A stretch of DNA of 64,000 nucleotides from Levilactobacillus fujinensis (GTDB taxonomy: Bacteria > Bacillota > Bacilli > Lactobacillales > Lactobacillaceae), in contig NZ_RHNX01000002.1 of the NCBI RefSeq assembly GCF_003946335.1, forward strand, positions 1 to 64,000, in the 5' to 3' direction. Position 1 is the first letter of the stretch. Each line of letters opens with the position of its first letter. The notes beneath the pieces are model-generated. The model was not told the DNA's origin. It searched no databases and saw nothing but the letters and a program-made list of their open reading frames with translations. Of the stretch, positions 7,251 to 15,992 are shown piece after piece. Position numbers and translations under genes: made by a program.

Positions 7251-8396
7251 CTAATTCACCCCAAACACACCCGGATGACCTTGTTTTTCGTAGCGAGCCA
7301 TAATTTTTTCCTGCACCTTGGGTAAAGGCAAGTCCACAATCTGTTCAGCCGACACCCATTTTCCAGGATAAAAAGTCAGCGTGGGCGTTTTTGCTAATAC
7401 CGCCACTAACAATTTGACCTGCCAACGTTGGTGGGTATACGTGTGGCTAACCGGTTGACCACCCACCGGGGACAACTTTACCGGCACCTGATACTCGGTG
7501 GCCCAGCGGTGCTCTAAGGTGGCAATATCGGCATCTAGACTGGCTGGTTCAGCGGTATTTTCATCCTGCAGATCAGTTTGTGTCACCAGTGGAAAGGTCC
7601 AATACCCCGTCAACATTTCCTGTGCCGTCCGTTGTGTGAGTAAAAAGCCTGCGGGCGATTGCACGATGACGGCATAGTAAGGTATTAGTTTGGGGCGCGG
7701 GGCTTTCGTTTTTAACGGAAACTCGCGAACACGGTCAGCCTTAAACGAGGCATCGAACTCCCTGACCGGTGAATGCACTGTATCCGGATTCTTACTGGTC
7801 ATGTAGCTCGACCCCAGGTCCATGATAGCTTGATTGAAGGCTCCCGGCCGAGTGGGATCAACAATCGGTTGGATAATTTGCTCGAACAACTTACGCGTCT
7901 GTGGCTTGGCAATGTCGTCTTCGATCATCAGTAGCCGACTAAAAACGCGAAAGGCATTGCCGTCAACCGCGGGAACGACCTCTCCAAAGGCAATGCTCGC
8001 AATCGCACAGGAAGTGTAAGGCCCAATTCCAGTCAAATCAGCTAATCCAGCCGCCGTCTCCGGCCATTTTCCATGATAGTCCTGTACCACCTGCTGTGCT
8101 GCACGCTGTAAGTTACGTGCACGTGAGTAATAGCCCAATCCCTGCCACGCCTTCAATAAAGTCTCTTGATCAGCTGAAGCCAGATCATTGACCGTTGGAA
8201 ATGTAGCCATAAAGTTTAAGTAGTACGGAATCACCGTGTTGACCTGCGTCTGTTGCAGCATAACCTCACTGACCCACACGTGGTACGGGTCCTGGTCTTG
8301 CCGCCAAGGTAAATCACGTCCTTCGCGGTCATACCATGCCAAAAGGGTCTGGCGAAATGCTTGAATCGTAGTTGCTGACCAGTGCTCCATAATCAT
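7251..8396 (-). CDS. mutY: Adenine DNA glycosylase MutY lacking the iron-sulfur cluster
   Basis: Removes adenine mispaired with 8-oxoguanine in base-excision repair. The 381-residue protein has the helix-hairpin-helix (LTGIGPYTSCAIASIAFG), catalytic Glu44 in WVSEVMLQQT and Asp145 in VDGNAFR, and the C-terminal NUDIX-like recognition domain (from about residue 235). The four cysteines that normally hold a [4Fe-4S] cluster (C-x6-C-x2-C-x5-C) are Met199, Thr206, Ser209 and Asp215, in perfect register. Clusterless MutY proteins are known, including from lactic acid bacteria. Two close ATGs are possible; the first is used because AAGGGA precedes it. Confidence 0.93.
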   Translation of the reverse strand: MIMEHWSATTIQAFRQTLLAWYDREGRDLPWRQDQDPYHVWVSEVMLQQTQVNTVIPYYLNFMATFPTVNDLASADQETLLKAWQGLGYYSRARNLQRAAQQVVQDYHGKWPETAAGLADLTGIGPYTSCAIASIAFGEVVPAVDGNAFRVFSRLLMIEDDIAKPQTRKLFEQIIQPIVDPTRPGAFNQAIMDLGSSYMTSKNPDTVHSPVREFDASFKADRVREFPLKTKAPRPKLIPYYAVIVQSPAGFLLTQRTAQEMLTGYWTFPLVTQTDLQDENTAEPASLDADIATLEHRWATEYQVPVKLSPVGGQPVSHTYTHQRWQVKLLVAVLAKTPTLTFYPGKWVSAEQIVDLPLPKVQEKIMARYEKQGHPGVFGVN

Positions 8397-8775
8397 CTTC
8401 CGTCCCTTCAACTCACTAATTGTTCCTATTCTAGCCAAACTCAGTGTTTTGAACAAGTGTGCGTCAAGTTATGATACCCGTCTGCTATGGAAAACAGCTT
8501 CAGCCAAGATATGGGCTTCTGGATCAGCCGCAAGCCGCGGAATTCACGTGTCACTCAGGCTGCCCCCTCAAGTTAAATCAGGTGAGGTGACCCTGACTAA
8601 CATCGTTACCAAGGCTGGCTTAAAATTATTTTACAGTACAAGCTATTTTGCAGACGTCTGCTTTTCACAGCTTCAAAATGAGCTTGCGAATCGCCTTTCC
8701 GTCTCGGCGTAACTCCCACTGCACGCAAAATTTCTTAGTCATTTCACATCAACAGCTATAGAAGGGAACTAAAGC
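8397..8775. other. Gene-free interval between mutY and oppA
   Basis: About 380 nt separating divergent genes. An open frame at 8449-8712 exists on the plus strand but has no ribosome binding site and a composition unlike protein. I see no other feature besides the promoter listed next. Confidence 0.5.
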
Positions 8776-8804
8776 TTGACGAGACCCGTTCACTCCCCTA
8801 TTAT
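8776..8804 (+). promoter_or_regulatory. Promoter of the first OppA-type gene
   Basis: TTGACG, 17-nt spacer, TATTAT, ending 33 nt before the start codon. Confidence 0.7.
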
Positions 8805-8837
8805 CAGGAAAGAATACCAACTAACGGAGTGGATAAA

Positions 8838-10493
8838 TTGAAACACTGGGAAACATTTTTAATAGGCCTGCTACTATGTATCGGGCTGGCTGGGTGCACT
8901 GTGGTCCAAGAAACGGTGTCACCTAGTGATAGTAAAGGGGTCATGACGAAGAATCAGGTACTTAACCTATCCACGTCGCATCCCCTCACCACCTTAGATA
9001 CTGACAAGATGAGTCAGTTTGGTCGGCTCAATAATACGATTGAAGGCCTCTTTTCGGCAACCGGTGATGGTCAAACCGAACTTGCCCTCGCCAAAAAGGT
9101 CACCCTTAACAAATCACGCACCACTTACACCTTTACGCTCTGGAAGGATTCCTACTGGAGTAACGGCGACCTTATCACTGCCAACGATTTCGTCTACTCC
9201 TGGCAACGGGCGCTCACACCCCAGACCAAGGCACCGGATGCCGACCTATTTGTTGGGATTCACAACGCACGGAAAATTCTTGACGGACGTCTCCCCGCCA
9301 CACAACTTGGCGTGAGTGCTCCCAGCAAGTTTAAGTTGGTCGTTCATCTCGACCATCCCATGGCAGAACTCCCACAGCGACTGACTTATCCCCTATTTGG
9401 ACCGCAAAATGAACGTATTGCTGAGAAATTTGGCAAGCGCTACGGGACGAAGCCACAGTATCAAGTCTACGCGGGTCCTTTCATGGTCGCCTCCACGGGC
9501 AACACCAAGCAGCACTGGCACATGGTCCCCAACCCCCACTACTGGGACCGGGAACACGTCTATCTCAGTCGGATCAACGTCAACGTTTATCACAATCTAA
9601 AAAAATCTTGGCATGCCTACCAGAGTGGCAAGCTAGACGAGGTTCGGCTGTGGTCACAGTCCAACATGAAATACTACGAAAAGCAGGCAGCTTACACGGC
9701 TCGTCCCTATTCTAAAATGGTGCTGCTTGCCTACCGGACAACTGGGAAGAACACCACAATTAACCAGTTGCTCCTACAAAAAACGGCTCGATTAGCCATT
9801 TCTCACGCGGTTAACCGCCAAAAATTAGCACGAGCCTCTTATGGGAGTACGTCGCTACCAGCACAGGGCATAGTTCCAGCTGGCTTGAGCCGCGGGCAAC
9901 GGGGAACAGCTGATTTTGCAGCGGCACAGCCCAATCAAAAGACCGTGGCCTACCAACCTAAACAGGCAAAAAAAGAATGGCAAACAGCGCTGAAGTCAGC
10001 CGGCGTCAAACACGTGACCTTGTCCGTGAGTTATTTAGACGCCATTTATAGTGCAAAGCTCGCTAGAAAGCTAAAACAACAACTTGAGTCCACCCTACCT
10101 GGTTTAACAATCAAGCTTAAGTCACGTGGTTGGACCGTTGATGAACAGGCTGGGCCACTTGAAGCCGACCTCACCATCCTCACCCAACGTGCGCAGTACG
10201 CCGATCCACTGGCCATGCTGGCGCTTTACACCCGTTCAAGTACTGCTAACCTGGGACACTGGTCAAACCAGACCTACGATAATTTGGTCGCCGAGGCCAG
10301 CAATGCCACTTCATTTAGTACCCACCGCTGGCAAACCTTGTTGAAGGCCGATGGTGTCCTCATGGCACAACAGGGCGTCACACCGCTATTACAACCTGCT
10401 AGCACTTACCTGATTAACCCCAAGCTTAATGGCGTTCAGTACAACACCGTGGGCACGCAATCGAATTTCAAGGAAGCTTATTTCGTCAAATAA
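8838..10493 (+). CDS. Oligopeptide ABC transporter substrate-binding lipoprotein (OppA family)
   Basis: An extracellular peptide-binding lipoprotein (SBP_bac_5, 551 residues). The signal peptide MKHWETFLIGLLLCIGLAGC ends in a lipobox (LAGC). Family hallmarks are WSNGDLITANDFVYSWQRALTP, the central MVPNPHYWD segment, and DPLAMLALYTRSS near the C-terminus. TTG at 8838 is the probable start because GGAG lies 8 nt upstream; a GTG three codons earlier overlaps that site. No permease or ATPase genes lie nearby, so this is an orphan binding protein feeding a shared Opp transporter. It has its own promoter. Family B repeats do not flank it, but a family A repeat follows it. Confidence 0.9.
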   Translation: MKHWETFLIGLLLCIGLAGCTVVQETVSPSDSKGVMTKNQVLNLSTSHPLTTLDTDKMSQFGRLNNTIEGLFSATGDGQTELALAKKVTLNKSRTTYTFTLWKDSYWSNGDLITANDFVYSWQRALTPQTKAPDADLFVGIHNARKILDGRLPATQLGVSAPSKFKLVVHLDHPMAELPQRLTYPLFGPQNERIAEKFGKRYGTKPQYQVYAGPFMVASTGNTKQHWHMVPNPHYWDREHVYLSRINVNVYHNLKKSWHAYQSGKLDEVRLWSQSNMKYYEKQAAYTARPYSKMVLLAYRTTGKNTTINQLLLQKTARLAISHAVNRQKLARASYGSTSLPAQGIVPAGLSRGQRGTADFAAAQPNQKTVAYQPKQAKKEWQTALKSAGVKHVTLSVSYLDAIYSAKLARKLKQQLESTLPGLTIKLKSRGWTVDEQAGPLEADLTILTQRAQYADPLAMLALYTRSSTANLGHWSNQTYDNLVAEASNATSFSTHRWQTLLKADGVLMAQQGVTPLLQPASTYLINPKLNGVQYNTVGTQSNFKEAYFVK

Positions 10494-10508
10494 CCGTCAA
10501 AAAGACAG

Positions 10509-10713
10509 ACTGGGACATCGCTCAAAAAAAGTTGCTCCTTTTAGAATCTAACGATTCTGAAAGGAGCAACTTTTATTTACACCACTATGGTGTCGAGACA
10601 TGCACCATAAGGCAGTTTGTTGCGCTTAACCCGACTGCAAAAATCATGTCAGAATCAGGCATAATCTCTGCTATCACGTTAATGCTCGCAACCTAACCGT
10701 CTTATATCCCACT
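10509..10713 (+). repeat. Dispersed repeat family A, copy 1
   Basis: A roughly 200-bp element bounded by ACTGGGACAT and ATATCCCACT (inverted ends), starting 16 nt after the oppA stop. It has an internal hairpin (AAAGTTGCTCC... / ...GGAGCAACTTT) followed by TTTATTTA, which would terminate the upstream gene, then a conserved tail including CAGTTTGTTGCGCTTAACCC. Three further copies are at 12688, 38107 and 56327. Confidence 0.88.
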
Positions 10714-10740
10714 TCGCTTTTTAAGTGGTTCTCACCTAAC

Positions 10741-11052
10741 TTATGGTAATTTCTTCACAGCAGTCTGTACGAGCTCTTCCCCAACAAATTCACTGGTCAG
10801 CCGTTGCATCGGCGTGAAATCGTGGCGGTCCTTGTAGGCCACCGGATACGCAGCAACAACGGCCACTTTTAAACTGTTCTCAGTCAAAAATATTTGACCG
10901 AGACCTTTGTACTTGCCCTTACTGTGTCGCCCCGTGCGCCAGGAATGGAGCTTAAAGTCGCCATCTGGTTCTCGTTTGATCTCATATTGCCCGGAAGCAT
11001 TCGCCGCAACTGGTACGCCAATGTACTGATTTACATCGTACTTAGCCTTCAT
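10741..11052 (-). CDS. Hypothetical protein downstream of lplA
   Basis: A 103-residue soluble protein whose start overlaps the last 11 nt of lplA, so the two are translationally coupled. It has a basic, beta-rich look (YEIKREPDGDFKLHSW, SKGKYKGLGQIFLTENSLKVAVVAAYPVAY) and no recognisable motif. I do not know the family. Its coupling to lplA suggests a role near lipoate metabolism, but that is inference only. Confidence 0.65.
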   Translation of the reverse strand: MKAKYDVNQYIGVPVAANASGQYEIKREPDGDFKLHSWRTGRHSKGKYKGLGQIFLTENSLKVAVVAAYPVAYKDRHDFTPMQRLTSEFVGEELVQTAVKKLP

Positions 11053-12088
11053 GCGGTGCCTCTGCTGTCAGCGCCGTAACGATTGGATTCACGGCAGCAT
11101 TCCCCAACACGTCTAACACATCCGGTTGACTTAAGACCGCCGTCACCGCTGATGGTGTGGCGTCAATGCCGGTCAATTTTTCAGAAACCCTATGCAATTT
11201 TTCCGGCGTCGCCACGGTGCCAAAAAGGGCAATGGTCTTGAGTTTCTCCGCGTGGACCGTAAAGTTTAGATGGAGCTGACCAGTCGGTAATACGACTGCC
11301 CGATACTCGCGAAAACCTGGATTGGCCCCGTAGTTCCATTCATCGGTTCGATATTTTTCGCTGAGCCGTTGATCGATGATCGCCCAATCATGTTCTGATA
11401 AGTGATATGTCTCAATTTGATCGAGCCGGTCGACTTCAAAGATATGACAAATCAGCGCTTCCTTGAAGGCCTGGATATCTAAATTCTGATATTGAGGTGC
11501 AAGATACTGGCGGAGATTCGTGATAGGAACGCGATTGGACGCGACGCCTCTATGCGGCCGGTCACTAGCAGGCAGCAGTGCCTGATGGGCAGCGTCAACG
11601 TTTAAATCATACATGATCGTCCCGCCAGCAGCGTACCCGTCACCGCTCTTAAACATGGTCATTCCGGAAAATTTCTTCCCGTCAACCACTAAAGCACTCT
11701 TGTTACTGATATCAGGTGACTCTACGCCCATTGCCGCCAGTGCCCGGAGAATTGGCTCGGCAAAGACGGTATAATCGCCAAATTTAGACCCATCTTGTGG
11801 ATCACCGTTCACGATGTGCTCAAAAATTAAATTCCGCTCGTCGTGGTAAACGGCGCCACCACCGGACGTCCGTCGCACCAATTGAACATCATGCTTGGCG
11901 AGATAGTGAAAATCTACCTCGGCCATCACACTCTGATTGATCCCGACAATTACGGCCGGTTGATTCACATACATCATTAATCCATGACCGGGTAGTTTCA
12001 GGTCATTGACCAAGTAGTTGTCGATGGATTGGTTCACAATGGCATCCGTGACGACCTTCCCTTGACGATTCGTATCAATTAAAAACAT
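11042..12088 (-). CDS. lplA: Lipoate-protein ligase A
   Basis: Activates free lipoate with ATP and attaches it to lysines of lipoyl domains. The 348-residue protein has the catalytic-domain motif RRTSGGGAVYHDERNLIFEHI, KKFSGMTMFKSGDGYAAGGTIMYDLN (lipoate/AMP-binding Lys), and the C-terminal accessory domain (KYRTDEWNYGANPGFREYR onward). The start ATG has GGGAG 8 nt upstream; an ATG six codons earlier is too close to its own G-run. A GcvH-like lipoyl protein gene diverges from it 205 nt away, a likely substrate. The 103-residue gene overlaps its end. Confidence 0.93.
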   Translation of the reverse strand: MFLIDTNRQGKVVTDAIVNQSIDNYLVNDLKLPGHGLMMYVNQPAVIVGINQSVMAEVDFHYLAKHDVQLVRRTSGGGAVYHDERNLIFEHIVNGDPQDGSKFGDYTVFAEPILRALAAMGVESPDISNKSALVVDGKKFSGMTMFKSGDGYAAGGTIMYDLNVDAAHQALLPASDRPHRGVASNRVPITNLRQYLAPQYQNLDIQAFKEALICHIFEVDRLDQIETYHLSEHDWAIIDQRLSEKYRTDEWNYGANPGFREYRAVVLPTGQLHLNFTVHAEKLKTIALFGTVATPEKLHRVSEKLTGIDATPSAVTAVLSQPDVLDVLGNAAVNPIVTALTAEAPHEG

Positions 12089-12293
12089 GCTGAATTCTCC
12101 CTTCATTCTCCCCCGATTAAGTGCTTACATTTTAGCATAGACACCGACCGGCAACAACCAACTCTGATTCGTGAAGCGGCCAACAAGCGTCTTATTGTCA
12201 GCGATTGCAAGCAAAGGGTATACTAAAGGGTAAACACTATGGCTAGTGGTTCCAATCGACTAGCCGGCTAACGACACTAGGGAGGAATTTATC

Positions 12294-12677
12294 ATGACCG
12301 AACACCCACAAACATTTTGGCAACGCCTGTTAGGCTGGTTTCACCGTGATAGCAAGCCCGCAGTTCCGGCAATCACTATAAAGGATGGGGTCTGGTTACA
12401 GATGCGCGATCAAGGACACTATCGCATGGGACTCTCCAGTGATGCCCTCGAACAGATCGGCGACATTAGTTTTGCTGATCTTCCCATCATGACCGACGAC
12501 GTTCTTGCAGCTGGCGATGATATTCTGGAGGTTGAAAGTGACAAGGCCGTTGAAAACTTCAAGACACCTTACGCTGGCACCGTGATCAAAGTGAATGAAG
12601 ACTTAACGGCTGACCCAGCAACTATCAATCAGAATAAGCAACCCGACAACTGGATTTTGGAGTTGCAGGTCGCCTAG
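12294..12677 (+). CDS. GcvH-like lipoyl-domain protein
   Basis: A 127-residue homologue of glycine-cleavage H protein. The lipoylation motif ESDKAVENFKTP (Lys84) matches ESxKA...SP of GcvH, followed by AGTVIKVNEDL and the C-terminal hairpin; the first 28 residues are an unusual extension (QTFWQRLLGWFHRDSKP). No gcvT or gcvP is seen in this window. In Firmicutes, H-like proteins serve as lipoate carriers, and the divergent lplA gene supports that here. GGAGG lies upstream of the ATG. Which downstream enzyme receives the lipoyl group is unknown. Confidence 0.85.
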   Translation: MTEHPQTFWQRLLGWFHRDSKPAVPAITIKDGVWLQMRDQGHYRMGLSSDALEQIGDISFADLPIMTDDVLAAGDDILEVESDKAVENFKTPYAGTVIKVNEDLTADPATINQNKQPDNWILELQVA

Positions 12678-12687
12678 AAAAAGAGAG

Positions 12688-12888
12688 TGTGTGACATAAC
12701 TCAAAAGTTGCCCCTTTCAGAATCTAACGGCTCTGAAAGGAGCAACTTTTATTTACACCGTTATGATATCGAAGCGTGCGCTATAAAGCAGTTTGTTGCG
12801 CTTAACCCGACAGCAAAAATCAGACCAGAATCAAGCGTAATCCTTGCTATCACGTTAATACTCGCAAATTAACCGCCTTATGTCCCAC
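12688..12888 (+). repeat. Dispersed repeat family A, copy 2
   Basis: Begins GTGTGACATAAC about 10 nt after the GcvH-like stop and ends TTATGTCCCAC, giving inverted ends. It holds the same hairpin (AAGTTGCCCC...GGAGCAACTT) and conserved tail as copy 1. After it, 12889-13064 is AT-rich with a small hairpin at about 12924-12950 and no gene. Confidence 0.88.
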
Positions 12889-13079
12889 TATAGTCTCCAC
12901 AGGTAATTTTAGAGTGAAATCAAGGGTTGCGACACTTGTCGTAGCTCTTTTATTTTGAAAAATATTTTGCCGCTTAACCCGGGTTATAGTTAATTTTCCA
13001 GTCTCGCAACTAAACGGTTCGTGCAGCCGCCACCTAAGTTTGCTAGGATTGAGACAGTTGTTAATTGGAGGAATCATTC

Positions 13080-13604
13080 ATGGAAATCGGAGAACAAATC
13101 AAAATACAACGGGAACACCAACACTGGTCACAACAGGAATTAGCCGACCGCCTAAGCATCTCGCGTCAATCGGTTTCAAAATGGGAACGTGGAACCGCCC
13201 TCCCCAGCTTTGCCAACGTCGTCACCCTCAGTCAACTCTTTCGACTAACCATCGACGACTTGATTCGTGAGGACGAACACATGATGAAACACCTGGAACA
13301 TCCGGTTACTGGACCATTTACCCTGATAGTACTAAGTAGTTCAGCTCTGGCCATCGTTGGCGCCATCATTTCCCTCAGTCTAAACATTGGGCTAACAGCC
13401 TTTGTCAACGCCACCCAATCGCTCGTCCTGATTGGCGTCCTCGGCTTGCTTGGCTTAGTCTACTGGAACCAGCGCCACCAACGTGTCCCCCTGTCCCGGT
13501 GGGTGATTGCCCTCGCCATTTTTACACTGACCCTGTTGCTTGTCCCACAAGTTGACAACTTATTTATGGGGTTTCTGGATGGACTGCGACAACAGTCCAA
13601 GTAG
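13080..13604 (+). CDS. Membrane-anchored XRE-family transcriptional regulator
   Basis: A 174-residue protein with an N-terminal HTH_3 domain (residues 3-60: QIKIQREHQHWSQQELADRL, then ISRQSVSKWERGTALPS) and three predicted membrane helices (about 83-110, 120-136 and 143-160). DNA-binding domains tethered this way usually respond to envelope signals, though the stimulus here is unknown. The ATG follows GGAGG by 9 nt; an in-frame TTG five codons earlier lies inside that ribosome binding site. It is monocistronic, ending before a strong hairpin. Confidence 0.85.
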   Translation: MEIGEQIKIQREHQHWSQQELADRLSISRQSVSKWERGTALPSFANVVTLSQLFRLTIDDLIREDEHMMKHLEHPVTGPFTLIVLSSSALAIVGAIISLSLNIGLTAFVNATQSLVLIGVLGLLGLVYWNQRHQRVPLSRWVIALAIFTLTLLLVPQVDNLFMGFLDGLRQQSK

Positions 13605-13678
13605 CTTGGTATCTGACCTGTTGATTTGGCCCTAAATCAGCTCTTCATAACAAGGTTCAATTAAACTCTAACTTAAAT

Positions 13679-13726
13679 GGAAGGCACCGATACGATCTGA
13701 TTTCTCAGACAATATCGGTGCCTTCC
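13679..13726. terminator. Hairpin between convergent genes
   Basis: A 14-bp stem (GGAAGGCACCGATA / TATCGGTGCCTTCC) lies between the convergent HTH regulator and aldo/keto reductase genes. It lacks a clear T run on either side, so termination is likely but not certain. Confidence 0.55.
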
Positions 13727-13780
13727 ACTTCGTATTTGAACACGCCATTTACCTTAGACTACCTGAGACTAACCTTCGTT

Positions 13781-14764
13781 TTACCAACGATACTGAACCG
13801 GATTCTTAATGTACTTGTCGTAAACATCGCGCACAACGGCCATTTGGTCCGCCGTAAAGGCTGGCAAGTCAGCCGCGGCAACGTTACGGGTAATCTGTTC
13901 CGGCTTGGAAGCGCCTGGAATCACGGTACTAACGGCATCAGCCATCAGGATGTAACGCAGGGCCATTTGTGCCAGTTGATTACCGGCACCCAGGCGTTCC
14001 TTCAACTCATCGGCCGCCTTGACGCCGAGTGCATAGTCCACGCCGGAGAAAGTTTCACCTTGGTCGAAGGCTTCACCATGACGGTTGAACGTCCGGTGGT
14101 CTTCCTTGCCAAATGTGGTCTCAAGCGTGTACTTTCCACTCAGCAAGCCACTAGCCAGTGGTACCCGCGCGATGATGCCAACGTTATGTTCCTGAGCCAT
14201 TTTGAAAAAGTTATCGGCTGGTCGTAACCGGAACATGTTGTAAATAATTTCAACGGCAGAAATATCGTAGTCTAACGCCTTCATGGCTTCCTCGACCCGT
14301 TCGACACTGACACCGTAATTCTTGATTTTTCCTTCTTTTTTCAGTTGATCAAGGGTAAAGAAAACTTCTGGTGTGTAGTAAACAGGCGTTGGTGGACAGT
14401 GCAATAAAACATTATCTAAGGCATCGACGTCCAGATTGGTCAGACTTTCTTCAACAAATTTCGTTAAGTTTTCGGCCGTGTACCCACTAGCAACATGGGG
14501 GTCTAGCTTCCGGCCAATTTTTGTCGAAACAAAGACCTTGTCTTGCTTCCCCTTAATGAACTTGGCTAAAGCCCGTTCACTATGACCGTCCTGATAAATA
14601 TCCGCTGTGTCAAAGAAGTTAACCCCCGCATCATAAGCCGCAGCCAATGTGTTTTGGGCATCATTTTCATCAAATGGGTCACCCCATTTTGAACCAAGTT
14701 GCCACGTTCCTAAGGAAACTTCACTAATCTTAAAACCTGTTTTACCTAATACCCGGTAATCCAT
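13781..14764 (-). CDS. Aldo/keto reductase
   Basis: A 327-residue NADPH-dependent oxidoreductase of the YajO/IolS-like branch. The catalytic tetrad is visible: Asp and Tyr in NFFDTADIYQDG, Lys in VFVSTKIGRK, and His in DNVLLHCPPTP; SVIPGASKPEQI near the C-terminus is the cofactor-binding motif. It reduces aldehydes or ketones in the cytoplasm; the substrate is unknown. A second, unrelated-subfamily aldo/keto reductase lies at 47211-48047. Confidence 0.88.
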   Translation of the reverse strand: MDYRVLGKTGFKISEVSLGTWQLGSKWGDPFDENDAQNTLAAAYDAGVNFFDTADIYQDGHSERALAKFIKGKQDKVFVSTKIGRKLDPHVASGYTAENLTKFVEESLTNLDVDALDNVLLHCPPTPVYYTPEVFFTLDQLKKEGKIKNYGVSVERVEEAMKALDYDISAVEIIYNMFRLRPADNFFKMAQEHNVGIIARVPLASGLLSGKYTLETTFGKEDHRTFNRHGEAFDQGETFSGVDYALGVKAADELKERLGAGNQLAQMALRYILMADAVSTVIPGASKPEQITRNVAAADLPAFTADQMAVVRDVYDKYIKNPVQYRW

Positions 14765-14971
14765 GTTAAGTCCTCACTTTCAGCTATCTTGATTGCCATT
14801 CTCCAACCTATTTTGCCGTTTTTTAGGAACGTCGTCAACGATTTCAACCAATATGGACGACAAAATATTTACCTTTTCCCCCTAAAAGGACTACCATGAA
14901 AATTGAAGCCGGTGGCACATGCCAAGAACAGATACCGCTGACCCCAATTTTCATTTTGGAGGTAATTGGTT

Positions 14972-15187
14972 ATGGCTGTTGTATTTAAGACTGCTTTATT
15001 GGATGAAATTATGAAGGATGTATTCGACTGGTCCGACCAGGATATGCCTGTTCGCGACGCATTGTGGGATCATTTTATGGAATCCAATGGTCACAACACC
15101 GATGAATCTGAAGCTTCTATGAAGAAAATCGATGCTAAGTCCGACGATGAAGTTCGGGCTTACGTTGAAGAAAACCTCAAGAAGTAA
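14972..15187 (+). CDS. Small acidic hypothetical protein
   Basis: A 71-residue soluble protein rich in Asp and Glu (KDVFDWSDQDMPVRDALWDH, KIDAKSDDEVRAYVEENLKK), probably all helical. GGAGG lies 9 nt before the ATG, and a strong terminator follows the stop, so expression as a single gene is convincing. I do not recognise the family. It diverges from the aldo/keto reductase gene. Confidence 0.7.
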   Translation: MAVVFKTALLDEIMKDVFDWSDQDMPVRDALWDHFMESNGHNTDESEASMKKIDAKSDDEVRAYVEENLKK

Positions 15188-15203
15188 CCGGCTGTTTCAA
15201 CCT

Positions 15204-15240
15204 AAAAAAGAGTCTGGGATTAATTCCCAGACTCTTTTTT
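15204..15240. terminator. Bidirectional terminator
   Basis: AAAAAAGAGTCTGGGA / TCCCAGACTCTTTTTT with a short TTAAT loop, just after the small acidic protein gene. Confidence 0.9.
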
Positions 15241-15249
15241 CAACTTCTG

Positions 15250-15357
15250 AGAGTGGGACAAAAGGCGATTAACTGCCCTTTTGTCCCACGTTTCAGCACT
15301 ATAAACTCGGAGATACCAAAGGCGTCTGGCGTTTTACACCAGGCTCCTTTCCAACTT
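15250..15357 (+). repeat. Dispersed repeat family D, copy 1
   Basis: Contains a hairpin GTGGGACAAAAGG...CCTTTTGTCCCAC, then GTTTCAGCACTATAAACTC and a second terminator-like hairpin (AGGCGTCTGG...CCAGGCTCCTTT). The same order and words occur at 58890-58985. Confidence 0.6.
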
Positions 15358-15981
15358 CTACATTAGTTTTGGTGTGACCCCATAGGCCGTCAAATACCGT
15401 TGCCCTGTGGCCGAATCAATCATCATTTGCGTCACACTAGTGTTTGCGGGTTCCGGTAACGCAGTGGTCGCCGGTGCCCCCAGCATCAACAAGGCCGTAG
15501 CTTTAATGGTAAGGCCATGACTGACCACTAAGATATGGTCATTGGGATGATCAACCACCTCTTCAGCCAACCACTGACCGACCCGCCGTTGAATCGTCAA
15601 ATAAGATTCCCCACCAACCGTGCTCAGCACATCTGGTAAGGCTTCCCCGGTAACCGTATCGAAATCCTGCGGTCGTTGCTCACGTAAGCCGACGAAATTT
15701 TTGCCAGTCCACTCGCCGTAAGCAGCTTCCATCAGCCGATCATCAAACTGTGGTGTCAATGACAGCACCTCAGTCAACGCGGCCGTTGTTTGGCGGGCAC
15801 GGTGGAGTGGACTGCTGACGATTTGATCATACGACCGCCCACGTAACCACTGCGCGACCCGTTCTGCTTGTTGGAGCCCAGTGACCGTTAAATGTGTGAC
15901 GGCACTATCTAACTGTCCCTGCATGACCTGGTCCACATTTGCCTGCGTTTGACCGTGTCGTATCCAATCAAAAGTCGTCAT
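15358..15981 (-). CDS. Histidine phosphatase (phosphoglycerate mutase-like)
   Basis: A 207-residue cytoplasmic phosphatase. The phospho-acceptor is RHGQ (residues 8-11), followed by SSPLHRARQT (phosphate-binding Arg), acid Glu in LMEAAYGEWTG, and the second catalytic His in VVSHGLT. The family includes cofactor-dependent mutases and broad phosphatases such as CobC/PhoE; the short length and isolated context favour a phosphatase of unknown substrate. It ends 12 nt downstream of the DMT transporter gene, so the two probably form an operon. Confidence 0.85.
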   Translation of the reverse strand: MTTFDWIRHGQTQANVDQVMQGQLDSAVTHLTVTGLQQAERVAQWLRGRSYDQIVSSPLHRARQTTAALTEVLSLTPQFDDRLMEAAYGEWTGKNFVGLREQRPQDFDTVTGEALPDVLSTVGGESYLTIQRRVGQWLAEEVVDHPNDHILVVSHGLTIKATALLMLGAPATTALPEPANTSVTQMMIDSATGQRYLTAYGVTPKLM

Positions 15982-15992
15982 AATGTCACTTC

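Noticed and set aside
8449-8712. An 87-codon open frame between mutY and oppA
   Set aside because: No ribosome binding site, it overlaps the mutY upstream region, and the composition is not protein-like.
12687-12872. A 61-codon open frame also partly open in copy 3 (38095-38277)
   Set aside because: Both lie inside family A repeats, so the shared peptide is explained by repeat identity; the frame is broken in copy 1.
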